Shown: positions 35,058-47,292 of the stretch, piece after piece
Layout: the number at the start of each line of letters is the position of its first letter
Numbering within the stretch: position 1 is the stretch's first letter
Assembly (NCBI GenBank): GCA_003254925.1
Contig: QANZ01013992.1
Span: 51,652-115,651, forward strand
Length of the DNA stretch: 64,000 nucleotides
Origin: Chamaecrista fasciculata
Taxonomy: Eukaryota; Streptophyta; Magnoliopsida; Fabales; Fabaceae
Direction: 5' to 3'
Notes under the pieces: generated by a model
Told to the model about the DNA's origin: nothing
The model's database searches: none
Seen by the model: only the letters and a program-made list of their open reading frames with translations
Position numbers and translations under genes: made by a program

Positions 35058-35705
35058 AAAACAGAATGAGCTTCATCCTAAAATCAACACAAAATGCAAA
35101 TGAATATATAAACATTATTCAGAAAGGCATGTACTTTAATTTGAATGGTGAGAACTGAAAAGGCTTTGGTATAATCAATTTTTTAACAAACCCCTGCATT
35201 AAACTGAGGCAATGAATGTAAGTTTTGGAATCACATTACAAGAAAGCAAGATAGTGTAAGAATAGAATATATATTTATACAAATCCAGGTATAGCAAAAA
35301 GGATATTTGATTAACAGAGTTTTAACAATATTAACTATTAAAAATTTTATTTTACAATTTTTTATAAAATATAAGGATTGAGTTAAAAGAATGAAATTAT
35401 AGGGTTGACTAACAAACTCAATACATTTATAGCGACCGAAGTATTATTTTAACCTTCAAAATAATTCGGTATTCCATTCTTTGTCAAAATCATTCACTAG
35501 CTCCCTCAATTAATTTGATTTTATGTATAGATTATAAAAGCAACAAAGACATATATACTCAATTTAGAAGAATATATGAATTAGAAATACAATTCTATTA
35601 TGTATACCTTTTTTTTGGTGTACCATTGATTTGACTTATAGGAGTTGTATCCATCTTTTCTCTGTTAGCTTCATTGGCATCTTCGTTTTGATCACAGCCA
35701 TCCAT
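35048..35705 (-). pseudogene. Small array gene, copy C (broken)
   Basis: Exon 1 (35705-35608) reads MDGCDQNEDANEANREKMD, then SQINGTPKK, and ends two bases into a codon because its A-tract is longer (A8) than in the other copies. Exon 2 is deleted (only CCAGGTATAGC remains near 35288). Exon 3 (from 35077) reads DEAHSVFNP then stops inside a MITE. TATA box at 35823-35831. The in-frame loss of two codons in exon 1 relative to copy B and the conservative changes suggest past coding, but this copy is dead. Confidence 0.5.
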
Positions 35706-35822
35706 CGCCTGGATCTCTAACTTGTTAAAACAAATCGAGAAAGAAAAAGAAAAAGAAACCCTAAGTTTTGAGTATGTTAGTGTGCGGCCGTAAGGAATGC
35801 TTTGTACTCTAATTGCTCAATG

Positions 35823-35831
35823 CTTTATATA
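35823..35831 (-). promoter_or_regulatory. TATA box of array gene copy C
   Basis: TATATAAAG on the minus strand, about 120 bp upstream of the ATG, in the same context as the other copies. Confidence 0.5.
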
Positions 35832-36588
35832 GTCCGAGAACAAACCTAGGTTAGCCGTCAAACATTATTCTAGAAATATTTATTCATTGTCGTTATTTTA
35901 GCTTCTTAAAAAATTGTCACTGAATACATTTTAAAATATTATTTTTCTCCTTGTAATAATATATGATTATCATATATTGTTAGGGTTAATTAATATTACT
36001 GAAAGTTTATTTAACCAATATTTTCTTGTAATAATTAACATTATTTTTGTGCTCAAACTTCACACCAATTTTTAATTTTGTTTCTAATATTTTTTTACCA
36101 TCAATTTTGTCCCAAAGTTTCACATTTTGGTCGATTTTATCCTTTGACTAACTTCTTTTAATAAATTGACAACATGCTTCATGGACTATGGTGTTTTTCA
36201 ATCTGAGTTAGGATTTGATGTTTTTTTATTAATTATTTTACATTATATGTCATTAGCTACATAGAATTTGTCGTTAATATTTGGCTAAAGTAATAGAAAA
36301 AATCGATTAAAATATGAAACTTTGGAGACAAAATTGACAATAAACAATCATTGTGGATAAAATTGAAAATAGAAGTAAAGTTTGAAAAGAAAAAGGTGTT
36401 TTTGCCAATAAAAAATATTTAATAATTCTGAAAGTAGACTAAAATACAAATTTTTTAAAACAAAAATCATTTAGTTTAATAAATTCAAAAATTATCTTTT
36501 TGTATTTCTCCATGACTTCATCATTAACCTCATCTCTACCTCCAAATGCAGAGGAAGGATCCATTCACTTGAATAATGTAGTTACAAG

Positions 36589-37607
36589 TAGGGGTGTTTG
36601 CGGGGTGGGTTGGGTTGGATTTAGGGCGGGTTGGTTTGGGGTAGACATTTCGAAGGGCTGGTTTGTTTGGGTTGGGTTGGGTTGGATTTTGGAAAAGAAT
36701 TATTTCAAGCCAAACCAAACCAAACCAAACAACAGTAGGTTCAATTGGATGGGCTGGCGGGTTGGCCCATTTAAATTTACAAATATATTATTTTTCAAAA
36801 ATATACTTGGCTTACATTTTTTTCTTAATTTTTCAATTCTTTTATATTGAATTTTGATGAAAAAGTTTCTTATTATCATGATTCATCAATCAATAATATG
36901 ATTGAAAGTAGAGTCGTCAAAACGAGCCAAACCCAATGGGTTGACTTGTTTGACTCGTCAAATTGGAAAGCAGGGTTGAGAAAATCCGGCTCGACATAAA
37001 TTATAACTCGTGTGGGTTGCCCACTTAATAAAAAATATTTTTAATTTAAAAAAAATAGGAAAAAATGAAAAAAAAAATTAATGACTGGTGAGTTAAGTGG
37101 ACTAACTCTGGCTCAGCAATTTGGCGAGTCGGTTTGGGAAAACCTGGCTCGCCTGGGATTTTTGGCTCATGTGAGCCAGCTCGCATGAGCCATGGCTCGT
37201 TCTGGCAGCTCTAATTGAAAGTCATATATACTTATATTAAGAAACTGAAGTTAGTGTGTGCAAAATTGAGTAATTGAAGGTAAAGTATGTAGCGTTAAGA
37301 ATAAGGGGAAACGATAGTTCAAGAGTAATTTGTATTATACATTTATACTAATTATTATTTATTTATATGAGAAAAAAACAACTATTATTTATTTATGTAT
37401 ATATTAAAATTAAAAAGATAATAAATGGTGGGCTCGTGGGTTGGGCTGGTTGAGCGGGCTTGTAATTCAGAAACCCGCAACCCAATCCAAACTACCGCTG
37501 GCTGAAAATTTTCAAATCAAAACAAACCGCCAGCCGAAACCAAACTAACCCAAACCTGCAGGTTGAATTGGTTTTGGCGAGTTGGCCCGAACCACTAAAC
37601 ACCCCTA
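36589..37607. mobile_element. hAT element (non-autonomous) with nested hAT MITE
   Basis: Ends TAGGGGTGTTTG and (inverted) TAGGGGTGTTTA are flanked by (G/C)TTACAAG at 36581-36588 and 37608-37615, an 8-bp duplication with one mismatch. TTGGGTTGG / CCAACCCAA words dominate the arms. It contains another element at 36909-37213. The same insertion is at 59881, so it predates that duplication. No transposase. Confidence 0.8.
36909..37213. mobile_element. Nested hAT MITE, 8-bp TSD
   Basis: A perfect ATTGAAAG duplication (36901-36908, 37214-37221) surrounds TIRs TAGAGTCGTCAAAACGAGCC and (inverted) TAGAGCTGCCAGAACGAGCC. Its start is also seen at about 60161 in the sister copy. Confidence 0.85.
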
Positions 37608-37849
37608 CTTACAAGTGTCATAAACTTTACCAATGAATTTAATTTAGTTGGCTTAAGGCCGATTAGATAATATATACGAGTAAATTAATAATTTGGCCTT
37701 TGAAAGAAGAAATTATTAGATTTAGTCATTGAAAGATGCAATTACAATCAATTCAACCATTTTGTTAAGATACTAATCAAATTGAATAGCTAATATGAAT
37801 TTTTAACATCAATTATTAAGGGTAATGTCAACAAAATTTAGAATCCCAT

Positions 37850-38095
37850 TACATTAATGTACAGCTGAATATATGACAAATTCTTAAGTTTTCAGTTGTA
37901 AGGCTAAGGTGGATGAAAGCAACAATGGGATTCATGTCTGGGAGTCCCAGTAAAGTCAGGCTCTTCTGTATTGGATGCGGATCTGTTCTCCAAAGGTCTT
38001 CTAGAGAAACTTCATCTAAAAAGACTACACCTACTCTTTCAAGGTATTCACAAGTCTGAGCGACAGGCAAAGCAGACATCACTATGTCCTGTCCA
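37850..38095 (-). pseudogene. Open gene-like fragment, unrecognised
   Basis: An uninterrupted minus-strand frame of about 80 codons reads MSALPVAQTCEYLERVGVVF, LDEVSLEDLWRTDPHPIQKS, LTLLGLPDMNPIVAFIHLSL. It looks like a real protein (balanced composition, hydrophobic periodicity) but I cannot assign it. Poly(A) on the plus strand lies next to its 5' side (38096-38106), so it is not the tail of a retrocopy of this frame. No flanking exons are evident. Confidence 0.4.
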
Positions 38096-38849
38096 AAAAA
38101 AAAAAATCTTTTTTCAGCTTTATTGTCCTTTACTTAATAATGTGTATGACCTACTTTTGCAAATGTAATGAAAGGCAATGATATTTTGGTTCTCAATGAT
38201 ACAGTATAATCACTTTGTTGAAGATCATTTTTTTTTTTTGGTTTATTAGGATTATAGAAAAGCTGTAAACTTAAGTCTACTAAGAAAAGTCTTGCAATGC
38301 AAACCAAGTTTAACGCAAGTCAATATTTAGTTTGCACGTGTTTTAAATTATTTTAATAGCTAGCTACTAACTTTTTTATAAGAAAATAAAATGTTTAGAG
38401 ATAGAAAGATACAAAAGAATTAATGCAAGGAGGGCAATCAATATTCCTTACCATAAGGAAACAAACACAACAAAAGAAAGGAAAAATGAGATGCTACATC
38501 AATTAATATGCATACCTAGTGGGTGCCCGTAAATTGTACTATTTGGATCTCTGTAAAAATTAGCAAGCTTAATAAGTGATGTTCTGTCAAAGGTGAATGT
38601 TCATTGTTCTGTACTCTAACACCTTACAAAGTTTAGTTGCTCTTTGTATGCCTACTTGGTGACTTTTGTATGGCGTCGGATGTGATTATATTATATATAT
38701 ATATATATATATATCAATGTATATATGAAGCTTCTCTTTCGCGTCAGTCCACATCTTTTCAATTTTTCAATTATAATCATGCATTAGCATTATGTGTTTG
38801 GAGTATATTGATTTCCTTCTTAATTCATGCTGAGCTTTTCTTGTAGTTG
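38096..38849. other. Intergenic DNA
   Basis: AT-rich with a long TA microsatellite at about 38688-38713. No gene supported. Confidence 0.5.
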
Positions 38850-39422
38850 AATGAATTAAGAGAAAAAGAGACATTAGGATTTCACATATAATATTGATTC
38901 TACTTCTTAACCCCAATATATATATATAGATTCATAGAATATGGATTGACACAAAGAAAGTAAAGAAGGAAGAAATGGTGAATGGAGAAGATAGAGAATT
39001 GAAATGATATTTCTTCATTCTCTGCAGCCCACAACAACCATGCATTTATGAGAGAGAAAGTTTTCATCTTAGTGATCTAGATCAAACTTAACGGCTAAGT
39101 GCAAACAGAGTTTGTCTTTGGACCAATGGTGTAACAATTGTGGAAGTTTGAAGATCACAGTGGAAGAAAAAATACTTTAAGGACCAAAAAAGTAGCATTT
39201 ATCCTATAGTATAAAAACTAAAATAAGATTTGGAACAAAAACAAATTGATGTGGTTAACTTATATTAAGTTTCAATATAAGAAGGAAAGGTGATGCTGCA
39301 AGTTGAAAATTCCCAATCAACTATGTACATCAATTCACACTGTGAACATCCACATAATATACTGATGCAGAGATAGAAGTGCACAACATCCAGAAAAAAT
39401 ACATGTGAAAAAAGCAAGTTAT
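38850..39422. repeat. Array fragment (small-gene intron DNA)
   Basis: It matches the DNA between exons 3 and 2 of the small gene ('gaattaagagaaaa', 'atgcatttatgaga', 'gatctagatca', 'ggtgtaacaattgtg'), as in units A, B, D and E, but has no exon. It joins directly to the glutaredoxin 3'-UTR copy at 39423. The same stretch recurs at 62445-62756. Confidence 0.65.
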
Positions 39423-39570
39423 AGCATATTCAATTCTCTCTCTCGGTATATAGTAGTAATATGATCTTGATGATGATGATGCTGCTGCTTCATTCTTGCA
39501 CATTAATTTTAGAAGATGATAATGAATTACGTATACACAAGTAGTTTATTATTATTGGTGAAGATATATA
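39423..39570 (+). repeat. Duplicated glutaredoxin 3'-UTR piece
   Basis: Nearly identical to 13540-13695 ('aattctctctctcggtatat' through 'gtagtttattattatt'). It has no coding part and marks the duplication edge next to unit D. Confidence 0.85.
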
Positions 39571-41623
39571 TCTTTATCTTTACTACTTAAAAATATAGGT
39601 TTGTGTCAACTTTCTTTTCCTAAAATGCCCTTTTCCAATCAATGAAATTGCACTATATGCCATCTGCTATTGTCTTCATAATATGCGTTCTTTTACACTA
39701 ATTTATAGGCCCGTTTGTGTTCTGATTATAATCTGCTTTGATTATAATCGTAATAAGTATGTTCCTTTACGTTTATTTTCTGATCAAATTATAATCTTGA
39801 TTTTTTTATAATCAAACACACCCAATTACACTTATACCCCTATATATATACCTATAATTACTTATACTCTAATACATTCAATCACACATGACAAGGCTAA
39901 AATAGTAATTTACCTGAAATGGTCGACCGATTTTGTCAACGGTGGACCGAATATCGACCTGAGAATGATATCAGGTCCGACGTTCGGTCCACTGATTCAA
40001 AAAATGGTCGACCGAATTTCAACTTGAGAATGCTATCAGGCCCGACGTTCGGTCCATCGATGCAAAAAATGGTCGACCGAATACCTGAAATGAGCCACAT
40101 TGAAATTTTTTTTCGGGTCCGGAGTGCTTTTTTACATTCTCTCTCATCTTGTGCCAAAGGTGGACCATTTTTTTGATAGTCCACCGAATGTCGAGGCCTG
40201 ATTACTACACTTTAGTCCTTTTGGTCCACCATTTCGGAGGCAAAAATAGAATGGTCGACCAAACGAAATAAACACCTCACAAGTTGCCTATGATTATAAT
40301 CATATTTTCACGATTCCCAAGGCAAACAGTGACAAAATGTGATTTTTTTAAAAACAACAATCACATCCAAACACACTTTGATTATTTGTCAAATCACATC
40401 TTACTTTTTCCTACTTTTTCCAACTTTTTCTTCCATTTCTACCCCTATACAATTTATCAATTTTCTTACCCTTCTATCTACCAACCACAATCATTACATA
40501 CCCATTTCAATAATTTCACATAAAATAATCAACTTTCATCCAAACACCAATACACAAATAATCAACTTTGATTATAATTATACTCTGATTATAATCAAAG
40601 CAGATTTTATTATAAGCGCAAACGCAAATTCTTTTTCTCTACATACTTTTATTGCATTTATGCTTTACTTAAATTTGTTATTTATGCTAATATTATCTTT
40701 TTTTTTTTTTGCCGAAAATCTCATTTTATTAACAAACAAAGCTTATGCCAATATTATCTTGCATTAGATAAATCATAAAAGTATTTAATGCAACTTGTGT
40801 AATTTAAAATTGTTTTAATTTACTTATTAATTTATCAATTAACATGTATTATATTCTATTTCTGACTTCTATAATTATTATTATATATATACATAGATAA
40901 ATAATTAAATTTTTGTAGTTCCATGAGATCATTTTTATTAATCATTTTAAAGTATATGGAAATGAACTATTTTTTTATGTAGTGTATATATATATATTAA
41001 TGTATAAATTTACTTTAACTAAGTGAATATTTTATTAGTTAGTTTCAAAACGATAAATCTATTTATGAGACATCGTGATAAAACAAATGAATAAAATCAT
41101 TCAACAAATCGATTGACAAAAACTAAAAATTTACTATTATCAAACAATATTATAATTGAAAAGGTGCACAATATATGGAACCAGACAAAAAAATAAAATA
41201 GATCTATTGAAGTATGAATTATAATTTAATTTCTATGAATTATAATACTTATAATTTAATTTCTATTTCTTAAACTGGTTACCTCTAATCAAAATTTTTT
41301 AATCAAATTATTTTTTTTTTGGTCCTCAAATTATGGAATTAGTTTCATTTTAATCCTCAAATTATTTTTTGATTCATTTTGGTCCCCAATATGTGATTTC
41401 ATCTGTTATTTCTAACTAACAATTGAAATAAATTATTTCTCATTATTTATATGTGAATAAATATTGTAAATTTTAAATTTTTATAAAAATTTGTATTTTT
41501 TATTATTTTTATATATAAATAATTTCGTGTCTTATCGTGTCATAAAATTTTAAGAATTTAGCGTGTCAGTGTGTCGGTGTCCGTGTCTTGTCCCGTATTC
41601 GTATCAGTGTCCATGCTTCCTAG
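39571..41623 (+). mobile_element. Helitron-like insertion
   Basis: The left edge TCTTTATCTTTACTACTT directly follows duplicated 3'-UTR ending in A, like a Helitron 5' end. The right side resumes 3'-UTR-matching sequence at about 41627, just after CTAG (41620-41623). About 290 bp of the 3'-UTR copy is missing at the joint and no clear terminal hairpin is visible, so the right boundary is weak. A hAT-like element is nested inside. Confidence 0.45.
39708..40625. mobile_element. hAT-like element with GGTCGACC repeats
   Basis: TIRs read ATCTGCTTTGATTATAATC at about 39731 and its complement at about 40588, with weaker outer ends (GGCCCGTTTGTGTTC). The middle (39919-40265) is a degenerate tandem repeat with the palindrome GGTCGACC four times. 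40436-40540 shares words with 1990-2150. No transposase; the two open runs at 39919-40184 are repeat translations. Confidence 0.6.
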
Positions 41624-41650
41624 ATGGTTTATACTAATGAGAAAGAGTTG

Positions 41651-41789
41651 AGATTGGATCCACTGCAGTGGGTTTTCCTCGACCTGCATTATGAGACATA
41701 CATCCCAAAATCACAGTTTCAATTAAAGTGTGAGTTTTAAGATTTCTATCTCACACTGCAGGAAAACCCACTGCATTAGACCCATCCTC
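41651..41789. mobile_element. 139-bp MULE-like MITE
   Basis: GAAAGAGTTG is duplicated (41641-41650 and 41790-41799), while the original site at about 14005 has it once. The TIR core TGCAGTGGGTTTTCCT is at 41664-41679 and its complement at 41760-41775. A 10-bp duplication suits a Mutator-like MITE. Confidence 0.85.
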
Positions 41790-43053
41790 GAAAGAGTTGT
41801 TGTAAATTGTAAATCTTTCTCTTTTCTTCCTCGTCAGCTTCCATATATATATATATATATATATATAGCAATGAGGGTTGATTAATCAATCCTCACAAAA
41901 CAATAAATTTTTATTTGAATACTCATCGAGTGGAAAGAATGCGCACTCTTGACTCTTGAGTGATTCGATCCTTTGACGAAGGACGATATTTGTGAAAAAG
42001 TGAAAAAGTAACAAACTATAGTTTTTTTTTGGTCAAAAAATGCTCAAATTGGACCTAAATATATACTCTTGAGTCCATTTAGTCCTAAATATTTCCAAAT
42101 ATTAATCCTAAATGTTGTCATTTAATTTCACTTTGCTCTCAAACTACTAAATTTAATAATATATCCCTCGTTTCAAATTCGAATGTAATAAGTTCAAATT
42201 TATGTGTTGCTTTTAACTAGTATTATTTCTATCTAATTAGGAGTAAACGAGATCAAATTGATTTCCGAAAGTGGCCGAACTGCTCATTTCACGGTCAAAT
42301 AAGTAAAATTGATTATATTTATCTCATATTTCATGTCTAAATGTGACCGATTCAGAGTTACAAGTTACTCTTAATGATTCAATTTTTTGTCCATATGAGA
42401 CTATCGACATTTAAGACCTATATGAAACTTTCAAAATATTTAAAACCGAAATAAACTTAAAGGCATACATTTAGAACCAATTTGAACATTCTATCTTTAT
42501 TTTTAGTTTGATTTGGCATGGGTATTAAAATATATTAAAAAAAAGTAAACAATTGCATCGAAGAAGAATGATATGGTATGGATGGATGGAACAGAATGCA
42601 GAGGCAGAGTGTTTGCTTCATTGATGATATTTTCATTGAGAAAATTTTACTTGTTATAATTTTTTTTTAACTTGAATAAAGAATAAAATCTAGCCGACAA
42701 ATAATGAAATTTTATAGTGACAAAAGAAAATCCTTGCATATTTTTAAAATACAACATCTTTATTTGATTATAAAACTGATCAAATATTAAGATTATTTAA
42801 TTATGTAACTGATAAACTATTTTTTAAATATTATTTTCAATGATGCTAGCACTAAAAAAATATTAGCTACTTTCTAAAATGTTAGATAGAACATTGATAA
42901 TAAACAAGTTTTAGGGATAAAAATGAAAATAACCATAAATTTTAGCTAGGGACAAAACATTATCTTCTCATCAAAGACAATAATTACTTTAGGTCGGAGA
43001 AGTTAGTAACACAATTTTTGAAGTCTAATGTATTTTCATTTGAAATTTTTCTT

Positions 43054-43240
43054 AACCACATGAGTGTGGCCTAGTGGTTCCTCACTTGGTCCCTTAACCA
43101 AGTGGTGGGGGTTCAAATCCCACCTTTGGGAATGGAAAGCATTCTGTGGCCAACCGTTTAAACTTAAGTAGAGGACCCGCGGCAAAGAGATTGGTCATTG
43201 TTCCCGATGATGAACACCCTTGATTTATACCAAAAAAAAA
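43054..43240 (+). mobile_element. tRNA-derived SINE
   Basis: The head carries Pol III box A TGGCCTAGTGG (43067-43077) and box B GGTTCAAATCC (43110-43120). A tRNA-unrelated body and a poly(A) end (43232-43241) follow. Imperfect 16-bp flanks ATTTGAAATTTTTCTT and ATTTGTAATTCTTCTT are the target duplication; units A, B and E have the empty site. Confidence 0.88.
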
Positions 43241-43518
43241 ATTTGTAATTCTTCTTGTTTCGAAATTAATTAATGATTATATATGATTACTCTTTAATAT
43301 TTAGTATAACAATATTAGGAATTTCTTTCTAATTCATATTTAATATTTGGTCAAATATTTAAATTGGTAACAAAAGACAAGATAGCTTATTCTTTTTTTT
43401 TTTTTTTTTTTTTTNTCTTTTTTTTTTTTTTTTGTTACAAGATAGCTTTTCTACACTATGTGTGTTCATTCTTCAAAATCTACAATTCAACTCAAGGCTG
43501 GAAATGGATAAAGGTCAT

Positions 43519-44965
43519 TGATCGGGCACTCGTCGTTAGTGCCGCCAAATTAATACTCAAACTATGCCCGAATATTATATTTATATATGATATAGTGCAC
43601 AACCCAAGGTCGGATCTCTAAGGAACTTCTTGAATGAGAATAACAATTGATTGTGTAAATAATTACGAATTCAGGTCCAATGTTTTGTGGGTTAGTAATA
43701 TTATTATGATGAAAACAAGAAAGTAATAAAGAACATAAAGAAAATAAAGAAAAGATAACAGAATGAATATGGAAAGATGAGAATATGAAGTCCTAGAGAA
43801 TAATCACGAAGTCTACCATCATAGCCCAATAACGATAATCAAGAAGTTATTATTAAAATTATATCAAGCAAAACCACATTTAATATTATATCTCGTGTAC
43901 ACGAAATATGGATCAATCATGATAATCATAAACGACTCAACAAAGTAACGATTTATAATTAAGCATAACAGTCCTTAAGCAATGGCGATAATAGAAACAA
44001 TAGATAGATCTCTCTGTCATACGACCACAATTCAACTGAATGTGCAAGAGTGAACTTTATTAATGGTCAAACAAACACAACTAATATTGTTTATGGAAGA
44101 ATTAAAACGATCTAATGACTATTATCTAAGACTAAACATAACAATAATAACAAAAACTCCCTGGACATCGACGACCGTTGAGCTCGGGCTTCATTCGGAT
44201 TCTCCTCTAAGATGAAGAACGTTTAGGCTCTCATCATAGAGACCTATTGATAGCTACTCTACTCTACTCTATTCTGCCACCAGTTGAGGTGCTGGCGCGT
44301 TAGGCGATATTTCCCCAGGATTTCTGGGATGAATTGAGCGTGGAATGGTGACCTCTATTTATAGTGCAGAGTAGTGTGCTTAGTCCGCAAGTCAAGGAAC
44401 AATTTTGGACTTGGGCCGTCGTCTGCGCCGGTGGCCCAACATGATGGTGCACCGAAATATCTACGATATTTCGATTATATCTTTGTATCTTGAATCCTAG
44501 CCGTCCAAAATATACTCTAAAGCTTCGGATTAATCTGCGCCGCGAGATTTCCCTCTTGAGTCGTTGGCTCAAGAGACGGCGCAACACAATATTGCGCTGA
44601 AGCTTACTTGTTGACGTCATATTCTTCTAAGAGTCCTGCGCCGCGAGAATTCCTATTTTGGGCCGGCGGCCCACATGGCGGCGCAAGAATATCTTGTGCG
44701 ATTTAATATCTTCTCGTTGATTCTAGATGATTCCCTCTGGTTAGACCTTGTTTGGATATCTGAAAGACTGAAACACTAAAAACCCGTTAAATAGCACTTA
44801 TCTATAAAATACAATAAATAAACGCTAATTAACCTATTTTATCCATTTTATTATGTCATACCTTCGTGCAGCCATTTAACATATTAATTGGTCTAATTAC
44901 AATATATTATCATTATAAACACGTAAAAAGAAGACCAAATAACATATTACTATTTGGGCTGATCA
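43519..44965 (-). mobile_element. Solo LTR (1.45 kb), TSD GTCAT
   Basis: It starts TGATCGGGCA, ends GGGCTGATCA and is flanked by GTCAT at 43514-43518 and 44966-44970. Units A, B and E read across the site. On the minus strand CTATAAATAGAGG (about 44362-44350) is a likely LTR TATA box, giving the orientation. No primer site or coding region, so a solo LTR left by recombination. Confidence 0.85.
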
Positions 44966-45889
44966 GTCATTTTGTCATTAATTTTCTAATTTGGGATCAC
45001 AAATTTTGGCAAGCTTCCCTCTACAATCATTAACAACATTTTCAATATGTAAATTGAATATCATTCACAAAACTCATAGACGCCATACAACCCTTAGAAA
45101 ACGATCATTGAAACTAAAAACTCTATGAATAGGCAAAAACATCTTTGATACCTACAAATTTTAGGATAAATTTCAGTTGTATCTTCAATTTTTTTTTAAT
45201 TGTCAATTGTACCTCTAACATTTCAGATTTGTCACAATTATATTTTAAGGCCTAACATTATATAAATTGTCAATATATAGAAAATGTTGACTTCATGCCA
45301 ACATTGATCTTTTTAGGGTACAATTAACAGAAAATGTTAAAGTTTTGGAATACAACTGACATGTACTGAGACAAGTATAAAATTTTAGTGGTATAATTGG
45401 CAAAATAAAATGTTTAGGGGTACAATTGAGATTACCCAATAGTTTGGAGAGCACAACTAACATTTTGCCTTGTAAATAAGTATACAAGAAAAGGTTAAAA
45501 CTTCATTTTGGTCTTTGAGTTATAGGATGAATTTCAGTTTGTTCCTAAAAATTTTCTTGTTCCCCTATGATCCTCAAACTTCAATTGTGGTTTCTTCATA
45601 TATATCCTAGCTCCTTTAGTACTTGGTTGTTAAGTCCAATTTCGACAGCTGAGATGAAGACTTTCTCTCTCATACATGGTTGATCTGGTAGAGAGAGAAA
45701 AAAAATCCTTTAAAGTCTTTCTCTTTTACATCTCTTTCCTCCTCCCTCTCCATCTCTCGGGAATCGGGAGTGGATATGCCAAAGTTAAAATATGTGAAGT
45801 AGTTGAGATTTGATAATTTACATACTTCACACAATCTATACCTCAACAGATCTACTCCCCTCCATCTCACTTATGCTTCTGATACTCCA

Positions 45890-47144
45890 TTATCTTCTTC
45901 TTCCAGTGAGCCTCCGATGTTTCTTGGCTTTCTCGAACTTCACAAGAGATGCATCGATCAAAGAATATAGCCAATCGAAGTTGCAGTATAAGAGATCCAA
46001 CATGCCATTCAGTGAGGCATGTCCTGCAAGTTAGTTTATCTTCCACACCATTAGCATCACCTTAAATGCCACTCAAACACCAATGGAGTCACATGGGAGC
46101 TGAGCAACATACTAACATGAGCCATTGGTGAAAACAGAATGAGCTTTATCCTATAAACAACACAAAGTGCAAATGAATTAAGGGAAAATGGACATTAGGA
46201 TTTCACTTATATTTACACTACTTCTTAACTCCAATATATAGAGAGTTGAAATGATATTTCTTCTTTCTCAGCCCACATCAACCATGCATTTATGAGACAG
46301 AAAGTGCAGACCATTAAGAAAAATAGCATATTCACATGATACTAGTGCAGACCATTAAGAAAAATACAGGTGAAAAAACCAATTAATAGCATATACACAT
46401 GATATATATATAAATAAGATATGTGTCTATAAGTAACTAAGAAATCAAAAAATATATTACATAACTAAAAATATATGAGATTAATCAATAATTTGAAAAT
46501 ATAAACATTTTTCAGAAAGCCAAGCACTTCAATTTGTGGTGACAAGTGAGAAGGCTTTGGTATAAACATTTTTAAACCTACCTGCATTAAATTGAGGCTA
46601 TCAATGTAAGTTTTTGGAATCATAGTACATGAAAGAAAGATGTGTAAGAACAGAAGATATACCTGCATCCATGTCTCTTCCATAAAGCACTCAGAAGATG
46701 CACTAGGAGATAGAAACGGAGCTGCTGATCTGTATATTTGATTAACAGAGTTCGAACAATATTAATGATTCAGAATTTTATTTTACAAATTTGTATAAAA
46801 TATAAGGATTGAGTTACAAAGAATGAAATTATAGAGTTGAGTTACAAACTCAAAGAATTAATAGGGACCAAAGTATTATTTTAACCTTCAAAATAATTTA
46901 GTATTCTATTTTTTGTCAAAATCATTCACTCCCTCAATTAATTTGATTTAATTTATAAATGATAAAAACAACAATCATTTATGCTAAATTTATAAGAATA
47001 TATGAATTCTTAGAAATGTGATCGATAGTCTATTACGTATACCTCTTTTGGTGTACCATTGATTTGATTTGTAGAAGTTGTATATGTATCTATCTTTTCT
47101 CTATCAGCTTCATCGGCATCTTCATTTTGATCACATCCCTCCAT
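45890..47144 (-). CDS. Small array gene, copy D (unknown family)
   Basis: All four exon blocks are present. Exon 1 47144-47043 (MEGCDQNEDADEADREKIDT.., ends in phase 0 at GAG|GTATAC). Exon 2 46724-46663 (APFLSPSASSECFMEETWMQ). Exon 3 from 46150 (DKAHSVFTNGSC then TAG at 46112). Exon 4 46023-45890 after TTGCAG (HASLNGMLDLLYCNFDWLYS, LIDASLVKFEKAKKHRRL, TGRRR, TAA). Exon 1 is one base shorter than in copy B, which puts exon 2 out of its conserved frame, and exon 3 has an in-frame stop; either this copy is damaged or my exon 3-4 joint is wrong. TATA box at 47284-47292. An acidic head and a basic tail would make a small, possibly nuclear protein; function not known. Confidence 0.4.
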
Positions 47145-47283
47145 CTCCTGGATCTCTAATTCGTTAAAACAAATCCACAAAGAAAAACAAAAAGAAACCC
47201 AAAGTTTTGTGTAGGAATGGAGAAAAGAGACTGCTCATAGAGTGGCGGCTATAAAGAATGCTTAGTATTCTATTCATTCAATG

Positions 47284-47292
47284 CTTTATATA
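47284..47292 (-). promoter_or_regulatory. TATA box of array gene copy D
   Basis: TATATAAAG on the minus strand, about 140 bp upstream of the ATG. Confidence 0.55.

Larger units (their letters stand above)
34105..36588. repeat. Array unit C (partial)
   Basis: This unit lacks the left half found in units A, B, D and E; it goes from 'gaattacaacaatcagacgtca' (34118) within 500 bp to third-exon DNA of the small gene. It retains exon 1, the TATA box and the promoter-distal 'tgaatacattttaaaatatt' DNA (35923). Confidence 0.65.

Noticed and set aside
39919..40184. Two 82-85 codon frames on opposite strands
   Set aside because: Both are translations of the GGTCGACC repeat block; sense and antisense are equally open because the repeat is palindromic.
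43065..43135. tRNA gene
   Set aside because: Box A and box B are present, but there is no matching acceptor stem; a poly(A) end and long flanking duplications follow, so it is the head of a SINE.
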